Assembly (NCBI RefSeq): GCF_042682685.1
Contig: NZ_JBHUHX010000061.1
Location: 1 to 64,000 of the forward strand
Source of the DNA: Imhoffiella fuscus
Lineage (GTDB): Bacteria; Pseudomonadota; Gammaproteobacteria; Chromatiales; Chromatiaceae
Length of the DNA stretch: 64,000 bases
Direction of reading: 5' to 3'
A model generated the notes under the pieces. It was not told the origin of the DNA, did no database searches, and worked only from the letters and a program-made list of their open reading frames with translations. The position numbers were made by a program, and so were the translations under genes. This document shows, piece after piece, positions 52,542-60,383 of the stretch; the first letter of the stretch is position 1, and each line of letters opens with the position of its first letter.

Positions 52542-52778
52542 ATGTCCAAGGTATGTCAGGTTACCGGTAAACGCCCCCTCACCGGCAACAACGTCTCGCA
52601 CGCGAACAACAAGACCAAGCGCCGCTTCCTCCCGAACCTGCACGAAAAGCGGTTCTGGGTCGAGGCCGAGAAGCGCTGGGTCAAACTGCGTCTGTCCACC
52701 AAGGGCATGCGCATCATCGACAAGAACGGCATCGACGCTGTGCTCGGCGATCTCCGTGCACGCGGCGAAAAGGTCTAA
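52542..52778 (+). CDS. rpmB: 50S ribosomal protein L28
   Basis: A 78-residue ribosomal protein: MSKVCQVTGKRPLTGNNVSH at the N-terminus, then NNKTKRRFLPNLH and a basic C-terminal half with VKLRLSTKGMRIIDKNGID. The length equals the gammaproteobacterial norm. It is followed by rpmG after 15 bp with a strong AGGAGG site between, forming the usual two-gene ribosomal operon. Confidence 0.97.
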   Translation: MSKVCQVTGKRPLTGNNVSHANNKTKRRFLPNLHEKRFWVEAEKRWVKLRLSTKGMRIIDKNGIDAVLGDLRARGEKV

Positions 52779-52793
52779 CAGGAGGATCCACTC

Positions 52794-52961
52794 ATGGCCA
52801 AGGCAGCACGCGAAAAGATCCGCCTCAACTCCAGCGCCGGTACGGGTCACTTCTATACCACGACCAAGAACAAGCGCAATCAGCCTGGCAAGATGGAGAT
52901 CAAGAAATTCGATCCCGTCGTCCGTCAGCACGTTATGTACAAGGAAGGCAAGATCAAGTAA
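52794..52961 (+). CDS. rpmG: 50S ribosomal protein L33
   Basis: A 55-residue protein beginning MAKAAREKIRLNSSAGTGHF and ending HVMYKEGKIK, read directly from the sequence. It is the cysteine-free (C-minus) form typical of gammaproteobacteria, so it needs no zinc. CAGGAGGATCCACTC before the ATG is a strong ribosome-binding site. A Rho-independent terminator follows at 53011. Confidence 0.97.
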   Translation: MAKAAREKIRLNSSAGTGHFYTTTKNKRNQPGKMEIKKFDPVVRQHVMYKEGKIK

Positions 52962-53010
52962 GCCGACCTGACCCGGCCCGAACGGCCGGCTTGCGTACAT
53001 GGCGCCCGAA

Positions 53011-53036
53011 AAAGCCCGCTTCTAGCGGGTTTTTTT
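53011..53036 (+). terminator. Rho-independent terminator of rpmB-rpmG
   Basis: AAGCCCGCT/AGCGGGTTT stem with a TCT loop followed by a long T run, 50 bp after rpmG. The A-rich 5' side also gives it a T tract on the other strand, so it may serve the convergent hyuA transcript as well. Confidence 0.9.
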
Positions 53037-53077
53037 CGTGTCTCGAAATCGCCCCCTTTCCCCCCGCTCGACCGCGC

Positions 53078-55042
53078 TCATCGCGGCAACAGCTCCAGAA
53101 TCAGATTGCCGACGCCATCGCGTCGCGCGAGCCATCCGGGCGCGAGCCAGGTCGTCGAGACCGCATCCGTGACGACCGCCGGCCCGACGCAACCATCGCC
53201 AGAGAGCGATTCGCGCGCCAGAACCGGAACCGGTGCCTCGCAACCATGGACCTGGAGCCAGCGGTTCGACGCCACCGAATTCGCGGGACCGACCTCGGGC
53301 AAGCGTGAGAGAGGTGCGCTGCCCCGCACCCTCACGCGCAGATTGACCAGCTCGACCGAGAGGTCGAGACGGTGCCCATAACGCTCGGCATGGGCACGAT
53401 GAAAGTCCTCGATCGCCGCATCCACCGAACTCCAGGGACGATTGAGGGTGTGGGATTGGCCGCGATAGCGCAGGTCCAGCGAGGGCTCGACACGCATCCC
53501 GTCGAGCGACACCCCTTCCTCGGCCAGCTCGGCCCGTCCGGCATCGATCAAGCTCGTCAACGCCGACGCGATCTCGGCATCGGTCATCGCGTCCAGACGC
53601 CCGAGCCAGGTCCGCGTCAGGGTCCGACCGGCCGGGGCCGCGAGCATGCCGAGCGCGGACAGCACCCCCGCGTGCACCGGAACCAGGGCATGACGCATTC
53701 CCAGCGCCTCGGCCAGGGCACAGACGTGCAGCCCACCGGCACCACCGAACGAGGTCAACACGAAGTCGCGCGGATCCAGGCCACGCTGAACCGAGATGAC
53801 ACGCAGCGCGCGCGCCATGTGCTCGTTGGCGATACGCAGGATCCCGAGCGCGGCCTCCTCGACCCCGAGCCCCAGCCCGCCAGCCAGATGTCCGACCGCA
53901 GACCGTGCGGCCTCGACGTCGAGCCGCATCCGCCCGCCCAGGAAACCCTCCGGATCCAGACGGCCCAAGACCAAATTGGCGTCGGTCACGGTCGGGTTCG
54001 ACCCGCCCCGTCCGTAGCACGCGGGACCCGGCTCGGCGCCCGCCGATTCCGGACCGACCAGCAGCAATCCGCCCGCATCCACCTGAGCGATGGAACCGCC
54101 TCCGGCACCGATGGTGTGCATGTCCACCATCGGCAGCGCGACCGGAAAGCCGGCGATCCGCCCGGCGGTGGTGAGCCTGGGCTCGCCATCGATTAGAGCG
54201 ACATCGGTCGAGGTTCCGCCCATGTCGAAGCTCAACAGACGGCGCGCGGTGCCCTCGCTCGCGGCGACGAAGGCCGCGCCGGCCAGCCCGCCGGCCGGAC
54301 CCGACAGCAGCAGCCGAGCCGCGTGGCGGGCGATCTGATCGGCAGCGACCGCCTCGCCGCTGCTCTGCATCACCGAGATCCGGGCGCCCGGCAGACCGGC
54401 CTCAAGCCGATCGAGATAGCGCGCGACGATGGGACCGACCCAGGCGTTGAGCCAGGTCGCGATCCCCCGTTCGTACTCGCCGATCAGCGGCAAGACCTCG
54501 GATGAACGTGACACGAAGAGCCCGTCCGGCAGGGCATCCGCCAAGGCGCGCTCGGCGCTGTCGTCCAGATAGGAGAACAGCAGGTTGATGGCGACCGCCT
54601 CGGGCGCCAGCCGCTCGACCTCGGCGCGAACATGATCGAGATCCGACGCGGTCAGCGGTTCGACCCAACACCCGTCGGCGGCCAGCCGTCCGCCGGCCTC
54701 GACACAGAGCTCGCGCGGAACCGGTGGACGGCGCGGTGGCGGCTGGAGATCGTAGAGATCCGCGCGTGCCTGACGACCGATGGCGAGCACATCCCGGAAT
54801 CCGCGATTGGCGACATAGAGCGTCCGCACCCCCTTGCCCTCAAGCACCGCATTGGTCGCCACCGTGCTGCCGTGCACGACCCGCAGGCCGGCCGGATCCA
54901 GACCCAGCTCGGCGATCCCCTGGAAAATGGCGCGCTCCGGCGCGTCCGGGGTGGAGAGAACCTTGTGGATACGGACCTCGCCCGCGCGCCAGAGCACGAA
55001 GTCGGTGAAGGTCCCGCCGGTGTCGATGCCGATCAAGGTCAT
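53078..55042 (-). CDS. hyuA: HyuA-type hydantoinase/5-oxoprolinase subunit A
   Basis: A 654-residue ASKHA-fold ATP-dependent lactam hydrolase subunit (N-methylhydantoinase A / oxoprolinase alpha). GIDTGGTFTDFVLW (about 4-17) is the phosphate-1 motif. VVHGSTVATNAVLEGKG, LLLSGPAGGLAGAAFVA, LLSFDMGGTSTDVALIDG (second ATP motif) and IGAGGGSIAQVDAGG follow in order. It should open a cyclic amide ring with ATP. The HyuB partner that usually completes the enzyme is not adjacent: downstream is the convergent rpmG. It starts inside the stop of the acylase gene (ATGA), so the two are co-translated. Substrate unknown; 5-oxoproline or a hydantoin is plausible. Confidence 0.88.
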   Translation of the reverse strand: MTLIGIDTGGTFTDFVLWRAGEVRIHKVLSTPDAPERAIFQGIAELGLDPAGLRVVHGSTVATNAVLEGKGVRTLYVANRGFRDVLAIGRQARADLYDLQPPPRRPPVPRELCVEAGGRLAADGCWVEPLTASDLDHVRAEVERLAPEAVAINLLFSYLDDSAERALADALPDGLFVSRSSEVLPLIGEYERGIATWLNAWVGPIVARYLDRLEAGLPGARISVMQSSGEAVAADQIARHAARLLLSGPAGGLAGAAFVAASEGTARRLLSFDMGGTSTDVALIDGEPRLTTAGRIAGFPVALPMVDMHTIGAGGGSIAQVDAGGLLLVGPESAGAEPGPACYGRGGSNPTVTDANLVLGRLDPEGFLGGRMRLDVEAARSAVGHLAGGLGLGVEEAALGILRIANEHMARALRVISVQRGLDPRDFVLTSFGGAGGLHVCALAEALGMRHALVPVHAGVLSALGMLAAPAGRTLTRTWLGRLDAMTDAEIASALTSLIDAGRAELAEEGVSLDGMRVEPSLDLRYRGQSHTLNRPWSSVDAAIEDFHRAHAERYGHRLDLSVELVNLRVRVRGSAPLSRLPEVGPANSVASNRWLQVHGCEAPVPVLARESLSGDGCVGPAVVTDAVSTTWLAPGWLARRDGVGNLILELLPR

Positions 55043-57552
55043 GGGCGATCTGTCTCGGATGTGGATGCCGCCGGAATCAGATCAAGCGTGCCGATCGGCG
55101 TTGCTCGCGTGCCATTCCAGGGCCAGGGATGGGTCTCGACCGCCAGCCAGGCCTGCAGCTGGTCGGTCCGATAGGGTGAAAAGCGGTGACCCGACTGACC
55201 GAGCGACAGGGTCCCCCGGGTCTGACTCCAGTCCCAAGGCGTCGCCACCCATCTCAGTGTCGGGGCGACGAGACCTCGCTCGGGCCGCTGGGGGAGGGTC
55301 TGCGTCGCGTTGATGGTATCGCGCGCGCCACCGACCCCGATAGGTCCCACGCTGAAGAAGGACCCCAGCAGCGGAATCGCATCGAAGGCGTGCGCGAAAC
55401 GCAGGTAACGCACCTGATCCAGCTGCTTGGGTCCATCGCCCGAGTCATCGCTCCCCAGCGCGTCCATCGCGGAACGAATGGCCCGCGCCCAGATCTGGGC
55501 CGGGCTCTCCTGGACGGGGGTTCGCAGATCGTCCCAGAAGCTGGAGCGCCCGGTACGCAGCGTTTCCTCAAGCGGACCGTAACTCAGCATCGCCATCGAC
55601 ATGAGGTCGTCGAGCCGATCGCCCAGCTCGTCGCCATAGATCTCCCTGTAGAGCGCCGGCTCCAGCATGGCGAACAGGGCCGCCGAGCGGTTCGCACCAT
55701 CCATATCCCCATCCCAGTCCAACAGCCAGATGCGAGCGATCGACCAGGCCGCCGGATCGATCGCCTGAATCTCATCGGACAGGGATCTCAGCGCCTGCTG
55801 GACGAGCCGCGCCTCCAGGTTGACCCGATCTCCCTGGATCTCGGCCATCATGGCCGGCGTCAGGGGTTCGGAGCTGTCGAGCCGTTGCGCGATCCGCTGG
55901 GCGCGATAGGGTGCCATCCAGGAATGCCCGACATTCACCGAGGAGTCGACCGGAACGGTGCGATGGTTGGCGGTGATGAGCGCGTTGCCCTTGGGCGAGA
56001 TCACATGGGGATTCTCGGACTGAGGCACGAGGCCCCGCCAGTCGTAGTCGCTCAGCCAGCCGGGAACCGGAAAGGTGCCCGAGCCCTTGCCGCGTCGCGG
56101 CAGATCGCCCGCGATCTGCCAGCCGATGGCGCCGTTGCGGTGGGCCAGCATCAGGTTCACCACCAGGCGGGTGAAGCCGCGCGAAGCGCGGCGCGCCTCC
56201 TCCAGGGTCCGCGCATGGGCGAGCCCGACCAGTGCCGCGAACCCCAGATCGGGCCGATCCGTCGTGCGGCGTAACGACAGCAGATCCGATGTGGTGGCAG
56301 GAGGCAGACCGAGCCCCATGGATGCGGTCGATGCGTCCAGGATGTCGTTCAGAATGACGCCATGGCCGCTGGAGCGCACCCGAAGCTCGACCGGTTCCCC
56401 GCCCGCGACCCGGATCGACTCGACACGCGTCTCGATCGGCTCCGGATCACCTCCGGAACGCTCCAGATGGGTGCCATCCGGTGTGAGACGCTCGACGAAG
56501 AGGTCCTGGGTATCGGCCATGACGCTGGTGAAGCCCCAGGCGAGGTCCGCGTTATGACCGATCAGGACCAGTGGGATCCCCGGAATGCAGGCGCCGGCGA
56601 CATGCAGCTCGGGCGACCGAAGCTCCAACTCGTACCAGATCCCCGGCATGGACACCGCCAGATGGGGATCGTTGGCCAGCATGGATCCGCCATTGCTGGT
56701 CCGCGAACCGGTCACGACCCAGGCGTTGCTCGCCGGACCGGGAACCGGAAGACCATACGAGGAGGCAACCTGGAAGGCGTCCGCGAAGACCCGCGCGACC
56801 GATGCCAGACCGACCTGAGATCCTGGCTCGGCGAGATGCTCGATCAGCTCGGGCGCCACCTCCGGGGCCGGTATGCCCTCGTCGGTCGGAAAGAGTTCGG
56901 GCGCCAGAAAGGGGCCGACGCGATCCGCCAATCGCAGGAAGGTCAGCTCCTCGCGCGCGTTGAAGGACAGCATCCAGCCCAGATAGCCGCCGATCGCAAG
57001 GCTGTCCACAGGCTCCCAGGGAATCGGCTCGAATCCGGACAGACGGTATTCGAGCGGCAGCCGGCCGCGCGCCTCGGTCAGATAGGCGTTCACCCCGGAG
57101 GCATAGGCGCGCAACAGATCCCGGTCCGTCGGCGAGAGCGCCGCGAACGCACGCTGGGCATCCCGTTCCAACCCGATCGTGCGGAAGAACCGATCCGCTG
57201 GAAGCACCTCGGGGCCGAACACCTCGGCCAATCGTCCGCTGGACAGCCGTCGCATCAGATCCATCTGCCACATCCGCTCGGAGGCCACCACATAGCCCTG
57301 AGCGAACATGAGATCATTCATGTCCCGGGCCTGGATGCTGGGAACCGCGTGGGGACCGAAACGCACCCGAACCGGTCCCTGAAGACCATCCAGCACAACC
57401 TGACCCGCATAAGTCGGCTCGGCGCGCCGGGCCTGCCAATAGAGCCAGCCCGCCCCGAGGGCGAGCACCGAAAGCATCAGGATGAGGACGAGGCCGAGTA
57501 GACGGCCCCAACGTCTGAATGGATTCACCGGGATCGATTCGAGGCGATTCAT
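55039..57552 (-). CDS. Penicillin-acylase-family N-terminal nucleophile amidohydrolase
   Basis: An 837-residue exported Ntn hydrolase. An N-terminal hydrophobic segment (about 18-40, LVLILMLSVLALGAGWLYW) targets or anchors it. The alpha region (about 60-240) carries GYVVASERMWQMDLMRRLSSGRL. The autocleavage site and nucleophile is Ser275 in GPASNAWVVTGS, followed by GGSMLANDPHL and GHNADLAWGFTSVMAD. The C-terminal beta region includes TANHRTVP and GHRFSPYRTDQL. Family members hydrolyse amides of penicillins, N-acyl-homoserine lactones or other acylated amines; the substrate cannot be told here. The start at MNRLESIPVNP is chosen because the signal follows directly. It forms an operon with hyuA and diverges from hemF. 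Confidence 0.9.
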   Translation of the reverse strand: MNRLESIPVNPFRRWGRLLGLVLILMLSVLALGAGWLYWQARRAEPTYAGQVVLDGLQGPVRVRFGPHAVPSIQARDMNDLMFAQGYVVASERMWQMDLMRRLSSGRLAEVFGPEVLPADRFFRTIGLERDAQRAFAALSPTDRDLLRAYASGVNAYLTEARGRLPLEYRLSGFEPIPWEPVDSLAIGGYLGWMLSFNAREELTFLRLADRVGPFLAPELFPTDEGIPAPEVAPELIEHLAEPGSQVGLASVARVFADAFQVASSYGLPVPGPASNAWVVTGSRTSNGGSMLANDPHLAVSMPGIWYELELRSPELHVAGACIPGIPLVLIGHNADLAWGFTSVMADTQDLFVERLTPDGTHLERSGGDPEPIETRVESIRVAGGEPVELRVRSSGHGVILNDILDASTASMGLGLPPATTSDLLSLRRTTDRPDLGFAALVGLAHARTLEEARRASRGFTRLVVNLMLAHRNGAIGWQIAGDLPRRGKGSGTFPVPGWLSDYDWRGLVPQSENPHVISPKGNALITANHRTVPVDSSVNVGHSWMAPYRAQRIAQRLDSSEPLTPAMMAEIQGDRVNLEARLVQQALRSLSDEIQAIDPAAWSIARIWLLDWDGDMDGANRSAALFAMLEPALYREIYGDELGDRLDDLMSMAMLSYGPLEETLRTGRSSFWDDLRTPVQESPAQIWARAIRSAMDALGSDDSGDGPKQLDQVRYLRFAHAFDAIPLLGSFFSVGPIGVGGARDTINATQTLPQRPERGLVAPTLRWVATPWDWSQTRGTLSLGQSGHRFSPYRTDQLQAWLAVETHPWPWNGTRATPIGTLDLIPAASTSETDRP

Positions 57553-57612
57553 ACCGAAATGGAATTCGGAACCATCATCGCACGATTCACCGCACCGCGA
57601 GGAGACACGCCA

Positions 57613-58551
57613 ATGCCATCCGCACCCGACATCCAAGCCGTCCGACAGTATCTGCTGGAGCTCCAGGACCGGATCACCGAGACCCTGCGCGAAACCGACG
57701 GCGGCGCCGGCTTCCGCCAGGACGCCTGGGAGCGCCCCAGCGGTGGGGGAGGGCGTACCCGCATCATGGAAGGCGGTCTGGTGTTCGAGCAATGCTGCGT
57801 CAATTTTTCGCACGTCTTCGGCAGCGCCCTGCCCGCCTCGGCGAGCGCCCAGCGTCCCGAACTCGCCGGGCGCCGCTTCCAGGCCATGGGCGTCTCGCTC
57901 GTCTGCCATCCGCAGAATCCCTATGTACCCTCGTCGCATCTCAACGTGCGCTTCTTCGTCGCCGAGAAGGACGACGCCGACCCGGTCTGGTGGTTCGGCG
58001 GCGGATTCGACCTCACGCCCTATTACGGATTCATGGAGGACGTCGTCCACTGGCACCGAAATGCGCGCGCGGCCTGCGCCCCCTTCGGCGACGATCTCTA
58101 TCCACGCTTCAAGCGCTGGTGCGACGACTATTTCTTCATCCGCCACCGCAACGAGCCGCGCGGGGTCGGCGGACTCTTCTTCGACGACTTCGATCAGGGC
58201 GGATTCGACAATGCCTTCGGCCTGATGCGCCGCGTCGGCGATCGCTATCTGAGCGGCTATCTCCCCATCGTCGAGCGCCGCTGGGCCACGACCTACGGCG
58301 ACCGCGAACGGGCCTTCCAGAAATACCGGCGCGGACGCTATGTCGAATTCAACCTGGTCCAGGACCGGGGCACCCTGTTCGGACTCCAGTCCGGCGGACG
58401 CACCGAATCCATCCTCGCCTCCATGCCGCCCGAGGTGAGCTGGCGCTACGACTACCGCCCCGAGCCGGGAACCCCTGAGGCCGAGCTGTACGCGCGTTTT
58501 CTGGTGGTTCGGGACTGGCTATCGGACACCAACGAGTCCAGCGCCGAGTGA
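57613..58551 (+). CDS. hemF: Oxygen-dependent coproporphyrinogen III oxidase
   Basis: A 312-residue enzyme that decarboxylates coproporphyrinogen III to protoporphyrinogen IX using O2. The blocks VPSSHLNVRFF, WWFGGGFDLTPYYGF, RHRNEPRGVGGLFFDDF, YVEFNLVQDRGTLFGLQSGGRTESILASMPP-like residues (about 241-272, in parts) and SWRYDY are diagnostic. A GAGGAGA site precedes ATG 57613. Anoxygenic phototrophs usually also carry the oxygen-independent HemN; having HemF indicates tetrapyrrole synthesis under some oxygen. It converges on the MinD-like gene with a 19-bp gap. Confidence 0.96.
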   Translation: MPSAPDIQAVRQYLLELQDRITETLRETDGGAGFRQDAWERPSGGGGRTRIMEGGLVFEQCCVNFSHVFGSALPASASAQRPELAGRRFQAMGVSLVCHPQNPYVPSSHLNVRFFVAEKDDADPVWWFGGGFDLTPYYGFMEDVVHWHRNARAACAPFGDDLYPRFKRWCDDYFFIRHRNEPRGVGGLFFDDFDQGGFDNAFGLMRRVGDRYLSGYLPIVERRWATTYGDRERAFQKYRRGRYVEFNLVQDRGTLFGLQSGGRTESILASMPPEVSWRYDYRPEPGTPEAELYARFLVVRDWLSDTNESSAE

Positions 58552-58570
58552 TGACGAAGAGGGTCCTTGC

Positions 58571-59353
58571 CTAACCGAACATCCTTTGCAGAAAGCGGCT
58601 GAAGCCTTTCTTGGAGTCGGCGGCCTGTTTGCCGATAAGCCGCATCGCGATTTCCTGAATCTTCTGTGCGCTCGAACTCGACGGATTGATGACGATATGC
58701 GGCTTGCGCTGCATGATGCTCTTCTCGATCAATCCATCGGAAGGAATATAACCAATACACTCAAGGGATCCATCCAGAAATTTGTCGGTTACTCCAACGA
58801 GACGTTCAGCCGCGCTACGTGCATCCTTGATCGAGGATACGGAATTGACGATGAGCTTGATCGATCGGGACTCATTGGCCAAGATACTTTTTATGGTGCC
58901 ATAAGCATCGGTCAGAGAGGTTGGATGAGGTGTTGTCACCAGGAGGATCTCGTCCGAAGCGAGCACGAATCGAATCACATTGTCGCCAATGCCTGCTCCG
59001 GTATCGATGATTAGCACATCGTAGCCGCGCAATCCGGCCAATCCGCGAATGAGGCTTTGTCGCTCTGGCTCGCGGAGATCCGCCAATTCGGCGATGCCAG
59101 TGGCGCCTGCAAGTAGATCGATCCCGTAGGTGGTAGGTGTGATGACCTGTTCCAGCGTTCTACGCCCAGTGACGATGTCCTGGATATTGTATTTAGGTCT
59201 GACATCCAGCATGACATTGATATTCGCCAATCCGAGATCGCCATCGAGCAGCAGGACACGACGACCAGCACGTGCAATGGCGATACCAAGATTGACCGAC
59301 ACAGTGGTTTTACCGACACCACCTTTTCCCGACGTAACACAGACAGTAAGCAT
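58571..59353 (-). CDS. MinD/FlhG-family positioning ATPase with intact P-loop
   Basis: A 260-residue deviant-Walker ATPase. The P-loop is SGKGGVGKTTVSV (8-20) with both the signature and the canonical lysine. LLLDGDLGLANINVML (about 34-49) and VLIIDTGAGIGDNVIRFVLASDE match FlhG/FleN and MinD-type proteins. There is no N-terminal FlhF-activating extension (DQAxxLR), and the C-terminus (KKGFSRFLQRMFG) is basic and amphipathic, like a MinD membrane-targeting helix. FlhG proteins place flagella; MinD proteins place septa or other machines. No flagellar or min genes are nearby. It follows the SPOR-domain gene by 7 bp, so it belongs to the operon 61721-58571. Confidence 0.8.
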   Translation of the reverse strand: MLTVCVTSGKGGVGKTTVSVNLGIAIARAGRRVLLLDGDLGLANINVMLDVRPKYNIQDIVTGRRTLEQVITPTTYGIDLLAGATGIAELADLREPERQSLIRGLAGLRGYDVLIIDTGAGIGDNVIRFVLASDEILLVTTPHPTSLTDAYGTIKSILANESRSIKLIVNSVSSIKDARSAAERLVGVTDKFLDGSLECIGYIPSDGLIEKSIMQRKPHIVINPSSSSAQKIQEIAMRLIGKQAADSKKGFSRFLQRMFG

Positions 59354-59360
59354 CGTCAAA

Positions 59361-60377
59361 TCAGCGGGGCATAGTCGAAGGATCGATCGATGGACTTTGA
59401 TCGATATCTGAAGAGTCTTCAGCGGTGACACGTGCGACGAAGCAGTCATGGCCGCGCACTCTGAGCTTAGCGCACCAATCCCGCGCTTTCGCCTCTTCGG
59501 ACCAATCCAGCACACGCAAGCGAAAGAATTCATCGCGCGAATCTCCATAGTTGGAACGACTGACCCTCAACGTCAGCCCGGCCAACATATCGGAATAGCG
59601 CCCGATGAAGATACGACGATCCTCCTCGACCATTGCCAATGAACGACCCGCGAGCAGCTGCACCTGCCAACGATAGGTCACCTCAGAAAGATCGTCATTG
59701 GTCAACATCGATTGAGATCTTTCTGGTATCAAGTCGTCACCCATCAAGTCATGACCCTCTATCGAGGATCTCGGGACCAAACTCCGGTCATGCTCCTCGT
59801 TGGAAATAGATTGCTCGCCAACGTCCACTGTCGATGCAGATAGCCCCACCTGACCTGCGCTATCCTCGGAGGAGCTAGGCAGTGACGCCCTCTCTCTATC
59901 GGCCAGAGGCTCATCCACGGCAGAACCGGAAGGTTCGCCCTCAATGGAATCGAATGCGGGTGGCGGCGCATTTTCGCTGACGACGGAGTTCGTTAAATCG
60001 GATGCGCCTCCAAGTTCTCGGTCCGGCCGATCAAGAATTGCCCCTCGATCCGATGCTTCCTTAGGTTCGAAGTCATCAAATCGAGGCTCCAGAGATTTGT
60101 CTAGGGTCAATTTGGGAAGAGGTATCCTCGTTGAAGGAAACTTCTGGCTCCAACTGGAATCTCGGTCAATCGACAATTCCGGCAGCAAAATTTCCGGTAA
60201 CTCAGCCGCTGAGCCCATGGGAACGCAAATCATCAGCATCGTTAAACCAATCGTCCGGAACACACCCCTAGACGATAAAAAATTTCTCGACCTAATTTTC
60301 CTATCCACCATGAACGGTAGCCAAGACTTCAAGCTATCTTCGCTCCACGACTTCAAGTTGACCACTTGAATTGACAT
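59361..60377 (-). CDS. Exported or membrane-anchored SPOR-domain protein
   Basis: A 338-residue protein. Residues about 35-58 form a hydrophobic segment with a signal-peptidase-like end (GLTMLMICVPMGSAA). Then comes a long acidic, Ser/Pro/Glu-rich disordered region (about 65-230). The C-terminal domain (about 235-320) reads YRWQVQLLAGRSLAMVEEDR ... FFRLRVLDW ... DWCAKLRVRGHDCFVARV, a SPOR domain, which binds denuded peptidoglycan at division or remodelling sites. The ATG at 60377 is used although an ATG at 60311 would place the signal nearer the start. Two Cys in the SPOR domain may form a disulfide. It stands between the two ParA/MinD-like genes with 6- and 7-bp gaps. Function unknown. Confidence 0.75.
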   Translation of the reverse strand: MSIQVVNLKSWSEDSLKSWLPFMVDRKIRSRNFLSSRGVFRTIGLTMLMICVPMGSAAELPEILLPELSIDRDSSWSQKFPSTRIPLPKLTLDKSLEPRFDDFEPKEASDRGAILDRPDRELGGASDLTNSVVSENAPPPAFDSIEGEPSGSAVDEPLADRERASLPSSSEDSAGQVGLSASTVDVGEQSISNEEHDRSLVPRSSIEGHDLMGDDLIPERSQSMLTNDDLSEVTYRWQVQLLAGRSLAMVEEDRRIFIGRYSDMLAGLTLRVSRSNYGDSRDEFFRLRVLDWSEEAKARDWCAKLRVRGHDCFVARVTAEDSSDIDQSPSIDPSTMPR

Positions 60378-60383
60378 GGCTCA

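Noticed and set aside
57553..58146. Possible 198-residue N-terminal extension of the acylase, antisense to hemF
   Set aside because: Would overlap hemF completely, and the signal sequence begins right after the ATG at 57552.
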